Positions 9,008-18,122 of a DNA stretch of 64,000 bases are shown in pieces. Within the stretch, counting starts at the first letter, position 1, and every line of letters begins with the position of its first letter. The notes beneath the pieces were generated by a model. It was not told where the DNA came from and did no database searches. It worked only from the letters and a program-made list of their open reading frames with translations. The position numbers and the translations under genes are program-made. The stretch lies in the NCBI RefSeq assembly GCF_900100355.1, contig NZ_FNFH01000008.1, positions 62,001 through 126,000 of the forward strand. Direction: 5' to 3'. This DNA comes from Microbulbifer yueqingensis (lineage in GTDB: Bacteria > Pseudomonadota > Gammaproteobacteria > Pseudomonadales > Cellvibrionaceae).

Positions 9008-9311
9008 CGTTCTAGGCAAGACACCAGTTCCGCCCAATGGCGACCTGGTGTCTTACGAGAGGCGACAAAAAAAGCCCTTCGTTTTTTCCAAAAATCATTG
9101 GTGGCGGGGGCGCCTTGAGTTAACGGCTTTGTGATTTACGGGCACTGTCCTGCTTCAAAAAAACCCGCCTACAACCCGAGCCGCTCAGCGACTGACCCGA
9201 AGTGAAGACGCCTCCACACAGGGCAAAGCCCGGCCGGCCAGGGAAAAATACCATGCCCGGTTTTTGCCGGTCTCACCGGCCGCTCATGGACTTCGCCTGA
9301 CAGACCGGGCG
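9008..9311. other. Intergenic region, nothing recognised
   Basis: About 300 bases between the terminator of the M16 gene and the end of the leftward membrane-protein gene. I see poly-A tracts and no coding pattern, RNA gene or repeat that I can support. Confidence 0.4.
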
Positions 9312-10544
9312 TCAGGGCGCTGTCCTCCGGGAGTGGGCAGCCGCATATTCCGCCGCGGTATCATCATCGTCAGCGCCGACGCGCCCGCCAATAACTGCCA
9401 CCACCAGGCTCAGAGCGTAGGCCACAAAAAACAGCCACAGCATCGCCACGATGTAGTCAGAGATTGCCTCGACGTCCTGTTTGAAGGCCTGGACGAGATC
9501 TTTCCTTTCGGCGGCAAGGCGAGACTCCACCCTGGAAACGATAGCCTCAACTTCCTGCGGATTGAGTTCGGTATTGGCGGTCAGGGCCTGTCGCGCCCTC
9601 TCGACGTCCCCGGTCAGCAGATGCCGCCCAATCTTGGCGGCGAGTTCCGCATCGAGCTGGCTGAGCGTCTTGCGAAGCTCCGCGCGGCTGACCTTCGGTC
9701 CTGCGGCCTGGGCAAGGTTTGCTGTCATTGTGTCCAGCCGGTCTTCCACCATTGCCCTGGCTTCCTCAACGGCCTCGCTCTCCTCGAGGGTTTCGTCGAG
9801 TCGGTTCCTTACGCCTGCCAACAGCTCATCGGCTTCCCGGCGCGACAGGTTGATCTCCCGCAACAGTGTCGCCCGCGCCTGGTCGACATTCCCGGCGACC
9901 AGGTGCTCTGCCACACGCTGCAGCGTCTGCGGATCGAGTTTTTCGATGGCGGTACGGATCTCGGCCTCGGTAACGCTTGCGCCCCCGGCAGGCTCAACAT
10001 CCGCGAGTGTGTCGGCCGCTGCCGTCTTCAGCTCAGCGCGAATTTCATCTGTATAGCGGGAGGAGGCCAACTCTGTGAGACCGTCCACCGTCATCCCGGC
10101 GCCACGAACCACTTTACCGCCGAGGCTCATGGTAGTGGTCGCTATCCCTTCCGCGGCAGCGGCACCACCCCGGGCTGCGCCACTGAGCAACATGCCGTCA
10201 ATGATTAAACTGATTATGAGCGCCACGGCCCAGACGACAACACCATGCATCATTCCCGCGCTCCGGGTGCGACGGCCGGACATACGCGCGGCCAGGAAGC
10301 CGCCGATAAAGTACACGACAAGCATGGTTGCCACGACCCAGATAACCGTGCCGACGCCCAGCCCCTCCCCGATGGCACCGAGGTCCGTCACATCGACGAC
10401 ACTGAAGCCAATCGCGCTGCCGAGCAGGAGAAGCAGGAAAGAAATCGCAAGTATCGCAAACACGGCTGCGATGACGGCGCCCCAGCTAATGCGGGAGCGA
10501 TATACCGGGTTTGCAATCGTGACGGGTTCTTCGTGAGTGACCAT
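9312..10544 (-). CDS. Membrane protein with long helical domain, unknown function
   Basis: A 410-residue protein. Three membrane helices lie at about residues 19-50, 66-88 and 96-119, and a fourth at about 361-388. Between them is a long, charged, helical soluble domain (about 150-355) with repeated short blocks such as LDPQTLQRVAEHLVAGNVDQAR and LDAELAAKIGRHLLTGDVERAR. These two blocks are an internal duplication of a helix-hairpin unit. The C-terminus has an acidic DDDD patch. No family name comes to mind; a structural or stress-related envelope role is only a guess. Confidence 0.7.
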   Translation of the reverse strand: MVTHEEPVTIANPVYRSRISWGAVIAAVFAILAISFLLLLLGSAIGFSVVDVTDLGAIGEGLGVGTVIWVVATMLVVYFIGGFLAARMSGRRTRSAGMMHGVVVWAVALIISLIIDGMLLSGAARGGAAAAEGIATTTMSLGGKVVRGAGMTVDGLTELASSRYTDEIRAELKTAAADTLADVEPAGGASVTEAEIRTAIEKLDPQTLQRVAEHLVAGNVDQARATLLREINLSRREADELLAGVRNRLDETLEESEAVEEARAMVEDRLDTMTANLAQAAGPKVSRAELRKTLSQLDAELAAKIGRHLLTGDVERARQALTANTELNPQEVEAIVSRVESRLAAERKDLVQAFKQDVEAISDYIVAMLWLFFVAYALSLVVAVIGGRVGADDDDTAAEYAAAHSRRTAP

Positions 10545-11057
10545 TTTACTATCCAGCTTTCTTGGTGAGTGTGGAGCCTGTCGGTGCAGTCAAGGTGCCG
10601 CCCTCCGCACAACAGGTGCCCGGGTGCGGCAGGTTTCTTCATCGAGAACACGCATGCAGTTTAGCTCCCGATTCGATTCAGGCTGGCGCAGGGATATGGA
10701 TAGAGCTCCCGGTCGGGCGACAGCTTTACCGCCAGCCGACCTGGCTTCGCAGTAAAAGCTTCTGACTCAGCGACATCTGGTCAGTTTGCGAGGTCATGCT
10801 GGGCGCCTGTTAGCAACGTCTCGTTCAACGATGACGTTATTTCCAGGCCAGTAGGTTTTTCCTGGCAGAGCCTTTCGTCTCCAGGCGCACTTGGCTCTAT
10901 GAGTTGTATCCTGCGCCCGCCTGTGTTCTTGGCAGCGGCGTACTTGAAGCAGCGTAGCTGCCCGCGCAGGGGCCTGTGTGCGCCAATGGACAGGCCTGGC
11001 GCTTTGCGGCGCCAATTTTTACCCAAGAAATAACACCAGAAGCCAAAGATGGGAAAA
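10545..11057. other. Intergenic region of about 500 bases, nothing recognised
   Basis: Between the membrane-protein gene and the OsmC-YcaO gene. Both flanking genes read leftwards. The sequence holds several GC-rich short hairpins but no RNA gene or reading frame with convincing composition. Confidence 0.4.
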
Positions 11058-11090
11058 CCCGGGATAACCTGCAGCTTGCAGGCTCCCGGG
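11058..11090 (-). terminator. Probable terminator of the OsmC-YcaO gene
   Basis: Read leftwards this is a nested hairpin: outer CCCGGG / CCCGGG and inner CCTGC / GCAGG with a five-base loop, followed by TTTT. It lies about 55 bases after the stop of the OsmC-YcaO gene. Confidence 0.5.
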
Positions 11091-11144
11091 TGGGGGGAAA
11101 GGTCGAGCGGCGTGGCCAGTGGCCTGCGATCGCCGCCGCGCGAG

Positions 11145-13346
11145 TCAGCTCAACCCGGCACTGGCCGCTCGCGCGGCATGCAGCTTTTTATAGCTCTCGA
11201 TCAACCGCAGGTGCTTGTCAAGGCCCTCCAGCTGCATATTGGTGCGCGTGAGGCCGTGGAAACGGACGGTGCCGGTTACTGAACCCACCACCGCTTCCGT
11301 GGTCTCCTCGCCGAACATGCGCTTGAGATTGGGGAGGAAGTCGTCCAGTTCCAGCTCGTCGTCCAGCACTATTTCCAGCACGGCGTTCACGGCCTGGTAG
11401 AAGAGCCCGCGCTCGACGGTGTTGTCGTTGTACTGCAGGAACATTTCCACGTGCTCCAGCGCTTCTTCATGGCGCTGCAGGGCGAGGTAGATTAGGAGTT
11501 TCAGTTCCAGCACGGTGAGCTGGCCCCACACGGTGTTCTCGTCGAACTCGACCCCGATCAGGGTGACGATGGTCTCGTAGTTGTCGATCTGGCTTTCCTC
11601 TAAACGCTCCACCAGGTCTTCCAGCTGGTCATCGTCCAGCGTGTGCAGGTTGAGGATATCCTCGCGGTAGTCCAGCGCCTTGTTGGTGTTGTCCCACACC
11701 AGGTCTTCCACCGGGTAGACCTCGGAGTAGCCGGGCACCAGGATACGGCAGGCCGGCGCGCCCAGGTCTTCGTACACGGCCATGTACACCTCCTTGCCCA
11801 TGTCCTCGAGGATAGCGAACAGGCGCTCGGCCTCGGTCTGGTTGGTGTCGTGGTGATCGCCGGAGAAATCCCACTCCACGAACTCGTACTCAGACTTTGC
11901 ACTGAAGAAGCGCCAGGACACCACGCCGGTGGAATCAATGAAATGCTCCACGAAGTTGTTGGGCTCGGTCACCGCCTCGGTGCTGAAGGTGGGCGGCGGC
12001 ACGTCGTTCAGGCCCTCGAAGCTGCGGCCCTGCATCAGCTCGGTGAGGCTGCGCTCCAGCGCCACGTGGAAGCTGGGGTGGGCGCCGAAGGACGCGAACA
12101 CGCCGCCGGTGCGCGGGTTCATCAGGGTCACGCACATCACCGGGAAGCGCCCGCCCAGGGAGGCGTCCTTTACCAGCACCGGGAAGCCCTGCTTCTCCAG
12201 CGCCTCGATGGCCTCGACAATATCCGGGTATTTGGCCAGCACCCCGGCAGGCACGTCCGGCAGGGCGATTTCGCGCTCGATGATCTCTTTCTTCACCGCC
12301 CGCTCGAAGATCTCCGACAGGCACTGCACCTGCGCCTCGGCCAGGGTGTTGCCGGCACTCATGCCGTTGCTGAGGAACAGGTTCTCGATCAGGTTGGAGG
12401 GGAAGTACACCACCTCGCCGTCGGAGCGGCGCACAAACGGCAGCGAGCAGATACCGCGATCGATGCGGCCGGAGTTAGTGTCCACCAGGTTGGAGCCGCC
12501 CAGCTCGCCCTCCGGGTTGTAGATGGCCAGGCAGTAGTCGTCCAGGATGCCCTCGGGCAGTTCGTCGCCTGGGCCGGGCTGGAACCACTTCTCGTCCGGG
12601 TAATGGACGAAGCCGGCGTTGGCGATTTCCTCGCCGAAGAACTGGTCGTTGTAGAAGAAGTTGCAGTTCAGGCGCTCGATAAACTCGCCCAGCGCCGAAC
12701 ACAGTGCCGCCTCCTTGGTGGCGCCCTTGCCGTTGGTGAAGCACATGGGGCTTGCCGCGTCGCGGATATGCAGCGACCACACGTGGGGCACGATATTGCG
12801 CCATGAGGCGATCTCGATCTTCATGCCCAGGTCCGCCAGGATCTTCGTCATGTTGGCGATGGTCTGCTCCAGCGGCAGGTCCTTGCCCTCGATGAAGGTG
12901 CGGTGCTCCGCATCCGGCTCCACCATAAGTAGCGCCTGGGCGTCCTCGGCCAGGTTGTCCACCGTCTCGATCTGGAACTCTGGCCCGGTCTGCACAACCT
13001 TCTTGACCGTGCAGCGGTCGATGGAGCGCAGGATGCCCTGGCGGTCCTTCTCGGAGATATCCTCCGGCAGCTCCACCTGGATCTTGAAGATCTGGTTGTA
13101 GCGGTTCTCCGGGTCGACAATATTGTTCTGCGACAGGCGGATATTGTGGGTCGGGATATCGCGTGCCAGGCAGTACACGCGAACAAAATAGGCCGCACAC
13201 AGCGCCGAGGAAGCCAGGAAGTAGTCGAACGGGCTGGGTGCCGAGCCGTCGCCCTTATAGCGGATGGGCTGGTCGGTGATGACGGTAAAGTCATCGAACT
13301 TGGCTTCCAGTCGAAGGTTATCGAGAAAGTTGACATTGATTTCCAT
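11145..13346 (-). CDS. OsmC domain / YcaO domain fusion protein
   Basis: A 733-residue fusion. Residues 1 to about 140 form an OsmC-like domain and keep both cysteines expected of that peroxidase fold (C50 in SSALCAAYF and C112 in DRCTVKK). From about residue 190 a YcaO domain follows, with the ATP-site elements SALGEFIERLNCNFF and AEAQVQCLSEIFERAVKKE. A C-terminal helical, TPR-like extension (about 600-733) replaces the proline-rich tail typical of azoline-forming YcaOs. Such fusions are known in proteobacteria and resemble E. coli YcaO, which is linked to S12 methylthiolation; their own substrate is unclear. No peptide precursor gene is visible nearby. Confidence 0.9.
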   Translation of the reverse strand: MEINVNFLDNLRLEAKFDDFTVITDQPIRYKGDGSAPSPFDYFLASSALCAAYFVRVYCLARDIPTHNIRLSQNNIVDPENRYNQIFKIQVELPEDISEKDRQGILRSIDRCTVKKVVQTGPEFQIETVDNLAEDAQALLMVEPDAEHRTFIEGKDLPLEQTIANMTKILADLGMKIEIASWRNIVPHVWSLHIRDAASPMCFTNGKGATKEAALCSALGEFIERLNCNFFYNDQFFGEEIANAGFVHYPDEKWFQPGPGDELPEGILDDYCLAIYNPEGELGGSNLVDTNSGRIDRGICSLPFVRRSDGEVVYFPSNLIENLFLSNGMSAGNTLAEAQVQCLSEIFERAVKKEIIEREIALPDVPAGVLAKYPDIVEAIEALEKQGFPVLVKDASLGGRFPVMCVTLMNPRTGGVFASFGAHPSFHVALERSLTELMQGRSFEGLNDVPPPTFSTEAVTEPNNFVEHFIDSTGVVSWRFFSAKSEYEFVEWDFSGDHHDTNQTEAERLFAILEDMGKEVYMAVYEDLGAPACRILVPGYSEVYPVEDLVWDNTNKALDYREDILNLHTLDDDQLEDLVERLEESQIDNYETIVTLIGVEFDENTVWGQLTVLELKLLIYLALQRHEEALEHVEMFLQYNDNTVERGLFYQAVNAVLEIVLDDELELDDFLPNLKRMFGEETTEAVVGSVTGTVRFHGLTRTNMQLEGLDKHLRLIESYKKLHAARAASAGLS

Positions 13347-14098
13347 GGGGGACTACCGGGCTTGGGAAATGTGGCGAGCCATAGGGCTGAGGCGCGCATT
13401 ATCCAGTTTTTGCCCCGGCCCGTCTGCCTGATTTGTAACCAGACGGTCAGTGTCGGCCTCTCCCCAGGTGACTGCACGGCACCAGGAAGTCAGGGGCCGT
13501 GCCAAACCACCGGCTCGCCCAATCGGGCCCTTTGGCGGAGGTTTCATAGGCCTTCTGAGCGCCTGGCGGCTTCATCGTAATTTCTCACCTGCCATTTGGG
13601 TTTCAGGGCTTCACTCTCCCTGCCCGCTTCGATGTGAATATGGGCTAACTCGATAACAGGCTGCCAACTTTCCTCGGGAGAATGCTGTGCTGCCTTGCAG
13701 CTGCAAAAGATTAAAGTATTCGCAGAGTGGAAAATCAGATATTTTTTCCGTCGCCTGAGGCACATCATCGGCGCCATTTTCTGAGCTTCCGGAATTGAGA
13801 TTCATTAATTTTTCATGATATTTGCTTTCTGTTTCGCCCAAACCTCTCACTTTATGATTTTCTGCGCCAACAGCTAGATCCACGATGGATATCTCCCGCC
13901 TCGGTGACAAAATACCGGCGATATAACAGCCCCGTCATTTTGAGTGCCTTTAATTTTTCCCCTTTCAACTCCCTGCCCCGACTATCGCGAAGACTCTTTC
14001 GTTATCTCCTTAATTTGAGCGGCAGCAGCGAAGCCCCCTTCGCTGTCATTGTCGCGAGCTTTTTCAAGGGTTCGCTATATGACTGCCAGCAGTACTGT
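13347..14098. other. 750-base intergenic region upstream of the sigma54 operon
   Basis: AT-richer than the flanks. No supported gene: the longest frame (99 codons, leftward) needs a TTG start and has no ribosome site. The right part should hold activator binding sites for the sigma54 promoter at 14099, but I could not point to a convincing long dyad. Confidence 0.4.
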
Positions 14099-14114
14099 TG
14101 GCCCACCACTTGCA
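14099..14114 (+). promoter_or_regulatory. Sigma54 (-24/-12) promoter
   Basis: TGGCCCACCACTTGCA matches the RpoN consensus TGGCAC-N5-TTGCA with GG and GC exactly ten bases apart. The expected start of transcription is near 14125, about 55 bases before the first gene of the operon. A sigma54-dependent activator gene lies at the far end of the operon, which makes functional use plausible. Confidence 0.8.
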
Positions 14115-14178
14115 AAGTTCAGGTGTGCACGGCGCTCAGCGGAGCCGAATACCAGCAAGATTTTCAGAGGAACACATC

Positions 14179-14943
14179 ATGAACCACGACATCGACCGCG
14201 CGCTGGACGATCTCGAGGCGGAAGGAACATGGGAAACACCGTTCGCCGATGGAGTAGATACTGACGAGGGCTATGAGGCCGGAGAGTCCGAAGCATTCGG
14301 AGACGAGAATGAAGACGACGACGACGACGGATATGGAAATGAGTTTGATGAGTATGGAGAAGAGGCTGACTCACCCCTGACTGAGGAGGAGGAGATAGAT
14401 TTCACCATGGAGCTGCTCGATGTCTCCGGCGACGAGGAGCTGGATCAGTTCCTCGGCAAGCTGATCAAGCGCGCATCACGAGGTATTCGCAAGATTGGCA
14501 GGCGCGGGCGGCGTTTCATGCGTAGTCGGGCTGGGCGACGGTTGAGAAAGCTTGCAAGGGGCGTGGCCAGGCGAGCGCTACCCCTGGCAGGAAAGGCGGT
14601 GGGCACCTACTTCGGTGGCCCTGTCGGTGGTGCCGTTGGAGGGCCAACGGCGGCAGCCGCTGGACGTGCCCTCGGCCTGGAAATCGAAGGGCTGAGCCCC
14701 GAAGACCAGGATTTTGAACTGGCGCGCCAGGTCGTACGTTTTACGGCCGGCGCCACCAATGCCGCTGTAGAGGACAACGAGCGGGGCACCTCGTCTGATG
14801 AGGCCCTGCGACGCGGCGTGGTAGCGGCAGCAAAACGACACGCGCCAGGCCTGCTGCAACGTAATTCGCAGCTACGTAGAGGCTCGGCTTTGAGCGGGAG
14901 CTGGATACGCCGCGGCGACCGGATCATCCTGAGTGGCGTTTAA
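14179..14943 (+). CDS. Acidic-N/cationic glycine-rich protein with W-x-R-R-G tail
   Basis: A 254-residue protein; the ATG at 14179 follows AGAGGA. Residues 1-75 are very acidic (runs of D and E, with an early WETPF motif). Residues about 85-135 are strongly basic (RASRGIRKIGRRGRRFMRSR). Residues about 138-165 form a glycine-zipper hydrophobic stretch (GTYFGGPVGGAVGGPTAAAAG), followed by GLEIEGLSPEDQDFELARQVVRF and a C-terminal GSWIRRGDRIILSGV. I remember this architecture from uncharacterised proteins of myxobacteria and Burkholderia-like bacteria; the tail type recurs there. Glycine zippers can insert in membranes, so a pore-forming or envelope role is possible but unproven. Confidence 0.75.
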   Translation: MNHDIDRALDDLEAEGTWETPFADGVDTDEGYEAGESEAFGDENEDDDDDGYGNEFDEYGEEADSPLTEEEEIDFTMELLDVSGDEELDQFLGKLIKRASRGIRKIGRRGRRFMRSRAGRRLRKLARGVARRALPLAGKAVGTYFGGPVGGAVGGPTAAAAGRALGLEIEGLSPEDQDFELARQVVRFTAGATNAAVEDNERGTSSDEALRRGVVAAAKRHAPGLLQRNSQLRRGSALSGSWIRRGDRIILSGV

Positions 14944-14945
14944 CT

Positions 14946-16265
14946 GTGTCATCTCTTGATACATCAATACGCTTCCTCGCCTGGGAGGCAAGGGCGCTGC
15001 TGGCACGGCTGGGCCAGCTAGAGCCGCTGTCACTCCGGACACCTGCCGCGCCGGCAGCAACCCTGGCGCCTGCCGCCATGGCAGCAATCGAGGCCCATTT
15101 GATCCGGGAGCGACGCGAACTGCGAGTAGAGGTATTGGATTTCCTGGCATGGCTCGAGGGGGCCGACGGGCGCAATGCCGCACCCAATCAGCGACAACGA
15201 CGCTTCGCGCTTCTGAAAATGCGATTCAATGCAGAACTCGATTCGCTGGACATCTTTGCCGACGTGCTTAACCAGCGCAGCGAGCACGAGACGGGACTGT
15301 GGCTGGGGGGACTGGATGCGGCGGCCAGTGACGGCCTCCATCGACCGGGAGTGCTGGCAGCACCCCCTCCCGTAGTAACGTACCTCGACCGCGGTCACGG
15401 TGCAGCGATTCGCCGGGCGCGCACACGCCTCCCCGGACGTGGCACTAACCCCGTAGCCGTGATTCGCGTGCCCCGCGAACGCATGGTCGGGAGTGGCATT
15501 GGAGCCTCTTTGCTTCACGAAGTGGGCCATCAGGCAGCAGCGATGCTGGACCTGATCACCAGCCTGCGAGGCGCACTGCGGCACCACGCTGCCCGGGCAA
15601 GTGGTCACCTACCGGCCTGGCGACTCTGGGAGCGCTGGATCTCGGAGATTGTGGCGGATCTCTGGGCCCTGGGAACTCTCGGGATCTCAGCCACTACGGG
15701 CTTGATCGGCGTGGTCAGCCTGCCCGGGTACTTCGTCTTCCGCATGCGACTCGACGATCCGCATCCCTTTCCCTGGCTCAGGGTAATGCTGAGTTGTGAA
15801 ATGGGCCGCCAGCTCTTTCGTGATCCGCAGTGGGACCATCTCGAACAGCTCTGGGTAGGCTTTTATCCTCCCCAATCCCAGAGCCATTCTCGCCGGCGGC
15901 TGCTGGAACTACTTCTGGAGACCCTGCCCGAGTTCGTGCAGCTGCTGCTGGAGCATCGCTCAACCAGGCTGCACTGGCGCTCTCTGCGTGAAGCCCTTCC
16001 CGCTTCGGCACGCTCGCCCACCCGACTGCGCCAGCTATTCAGGTCTTGCGGTGGCGACATTTCGCAATTGTGCAACATCAGTCCAACCCTAGCGATGGCC
16101 ACTATTGGCCAGGCTGCAGCCGACAAGCGCCTTGCGCCCACTACCGAGAGCCGCTTACTTCGCCAACTACTACGCCACTGGGCCCTGAAGCGGGTAATTG
16201 CACAGAAGACGGATAACGCCATCTGCCATTGCCAGCCCCCTCTCCGACCAGTCAGAACGCGGTGA
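14946..16265 (+). CDS. Putative gluzincin-like metalloprotease, unknown family
   Basis: Starts at GTG 14946, two bases after the previous stop. The 439-residue protein has H191-E-V-G-H195 followed 38 residues later by E234-I-V-A-D238, the layout of an HExxH...ExxxD zinc protease. A hydrophobic stretch at about 238-265 could contact membrane. The rest is Arg- and Leu-rich helix. No signal peptide is seen. I cannot place it in a named peptidase family. Tight spacing within a sigma54 operon suggests it acts with the glycine-rich protein and the peptidoglycan-directed protein downstream. Confidence 0.7.
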   Translation: MSSLDTSIRFLAWEARALLARLGQLEPLSLRTPAAPAATLAPAAMAAIEAHLIRERRELRVEVLDFLAWLEGADGRNAAPNQRQRRFALLKMRFNAELDSLDIFADVLNQRSEHETGLWLGGLDAAASDGLHRPGVLAAPPPVVTYLDRGHGAAIRRARTRLPGRGTNPVAVIRVPRERMVGSGIGASLLHEVGHQAAAMLDLITSLRGALRHHAARASGHLPAWRLWERWISEIVADLWALGTLGISATTGLIGVVSLPGYFVFRMRLDDPHPFPWLRVMLSCEMGRQLFRDPQWDHLEQLWVGFYPPQSQSHSRRRLLELLLETLPEFVQLLLEHRSTRLHWRSLREALPASARSPTRLRQLFRSCGGDISQLCNISPTLAMATIGQAAADKRLAPTTESRLLRQLLRHWALKRVIAQKTDNAICHCQPPLRPVRTR

Positions 16266-16304
16266 GGCCCGACAATTACCACTGATTATTACTGGAGAAC
16301 GGAC

Positions 16305-18122
16305 ATGACAAACGATAGCGAACTGAAACTGAAGCTTGTGGCAGATCCTGAGCTTGTCTACAAGGGCAACCCGGTTAAACTCACAGCCTCTGTGTTAGGG
16401 CCTAATGAGGTGGATTACACCGATGATTATACCTTTTATTGGGAGCTCACCGCAGGTCCGGATCTCGCTCAGCTCAAGGGCGATGTCTTTAAGGTAGGCA
16501 GTTCATCAGATGACGCAGAGGTATTCCTAGACACGGAAAATATGCTTCTCGGCAGCTATACTATAAAGGCCTCAGTGAAGGGCTCCAATGAAAAAAATAA
16601 AAATGGCGGTACCGCAAACGACAAAACGACTGCTAGGGCCCGGAAAGAAAGCAAATCACGCACCAAAGAAGAAGACATCTCGGATCTATATGATGAAGTG
16701 AAGATCACTGTTCAAGCTTCCGCTCAAGCGGTGCTAGCGGACCAGATCCTCAAAGATGGCATAACGGTCACCTCTCGCAATCCTGAGCCTAGTGCGGACC
16801 AGGGCCTGTGGGTCAAGCTGCGCGAGTGCCTTGAGGGCCGGCGCTTCACAGAAGACTACAAAGAATTCATCGATGAGATCATGTGCGGTAAAAGCCGCAG
16901 ACCCAACCACAATGAGCTAGATGCGCTGCCCCGCGAACCCTGCGCGTATCGGCACGGTGTCAATGGCTATCAGCTGCTAAAGGCAGCAACAGAAGCCTTC
17001 CTGCTCTGTCATGCGTGCTGCGACAGCTTGACGGAAATCAAGCAGAAAAAGTTCGACGCTGATGAGGAGCGCTTACGTCTGGGCTACAGCGCTTCGCGAC
17101 AACAGATGCAGCAGCGCTTGAAGGCCTACCTGAAGACAAACGCTAGTCCCCAGACACTACCCTACCTACGAAAAATTCTTGGCAACCTCGATCTACTCAA
17201 TTTAAAGCCTGACGCCTACCCCTACTGCAATGACAGCCTCCGCGGCCAGCCCTGCCTGTTTGAGCTCATCTGGTCGTACTGGCAGGAACAGGGCGGACTG
17301 ATGCAGACGATCAATGCCATCACGCTGCGCTTCCAGAATCGTCGTGTCCGCCCCGTGGGTGAAGCGGATCCCCTCGCAAACCTTGCCCTTGACCCGTTGC
17401 GCCCACTGAATAACCTCTTGTGGGGCTATATCCAGGATACCAACCAGCGCCTGACCGTCGCCCGCCGCGCTTACGAGTACGAGCATGAATATGGCCTCAC
17501 CATACAGGGCAAGGCGGTGGGCGATCTGCAGCCGGTCGAGCGTCGGGCCCGCTTCCTGGAGTCATTCCACGCGCTGCTCCACGCAGCTTCTGTGTTCTAC
17601 CACGACAAACAGAACACGATGGTCAATCCCGATCCTTTCCCAATACTTGAGAAAATTCGCGCAGTCCACCTGCTGCTCGCCGAGGGAGCACACAATCAGT
17701 TTGGCGACCTGCCATCAACGGCTCGCGCAGAGATGATGCTGGCGCAGTGGCTGATGGCCCAGCAACCGATGCGAGAATTCCTTCAGTCCCGGGCCATGGT
17801 CCCGTATGCCGAGCCCTGGATGGGGCAGGTGGACGCCATGCATAAGTTGATGGGCTGGTCCGACGCTTCTGCCACCTACTTCGCGCGCCTTGCCAATTAT
17901 GGCGAGATGATCCTGCTGTCGATCAGGTATGGCAATTGGGCTAGCGTCAACCACCCCGCGCAAGCGGAAAACTGGCTGACTTACTGGCGCGCCGAAATCC
18001 AGGGCTACATCGAAGCCTATAGAACCGTGACTGGAGTGGACCTGGCTGCGAAGCCACAGCAGCCGGCACGCATTAATACGACGCAGCCCAGTGAGCTACT
18101 TCAGAGAGGGTCCCAGTCATGA
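16305..18122 (+). CDS. Ig-like N-terminal domain plus large helical domain, unknown function
   Basis: A 605-residue protein with AT-richer codons than its neighbours. Residues about 5-137 look like a bacterial Ig/PKD-type beta sandwich (KLVADPELVYKGNPVKLTAS ... GSYTIKASVKG), interrupted by a charged Lys-rich loop. The remainder is helical, with conserved-looking blocks such as LRPLNNLLWGYIQD, ARRAYEYEHEYGL and WLTYWRAEIQGYIEAYRTVTG. I recall this helical part from other unannotated proteins but cannot name it. No signal peptide. Its TGA overlaps the ATG of the next gene (ATGA), so the two are translationally coupled. Confidence 0.75.
   Translation: MTNDSELKLKLVADPELVYKGNPVKLTASVLGPNEVDYTDDYTFYWELTAGPDLAQLKGDVFKVGSSSDDAEVFLDTENMLLGSYTIKASVKGSNEKNKNGGTANDKTTARARKESKSRTKEEDISDLYDEVKITVQASAQAVLADQILKDGITVTSRNPEPSADQGLWVKLRECLEGRRFTEDYKEFIDEIMCGKSRRPNHNELDALPREPCAYRHGVNGYQLLKAATEAFLLCHACCDSLTEIKQKKFDADEERLRLGYSASRQQMQQRLKAYLKTNASPQTLPYLRKILGNLDLLNLKPDAYPYCNDSLRGQPCLFELIWSYWQEQGGLMQTINAITLRFQNRRVRPVGEADPLANLALDPLRPLNNLLWGYIQDTNQRLTVARRAYEYEHEYGLTIQGKAVGDLQPVERRARFLESFHALLHAASVFYHDKQNTMVNPDPFPILEKIRAVHLLLAEGAHNQFGDLPSTARAEMMLAQWLMAQQPMREFLQSRAMVPYAEPWMGQVDAMHKLMGWSDASATYFARLANYGEMILLSIRYGNWASVNHPAQAENWLTYWRAEIQGYIEAYRTVTGVDLAAKPQQPARINTTQPSELLQRGSQS

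Noticed and set aside
13611..13910. 99-codon leftward frame in the spacer before the sigma54 operon
   Set aside because: Needs a TTG start, no ribosome site, no family, composition unlike neighbours.
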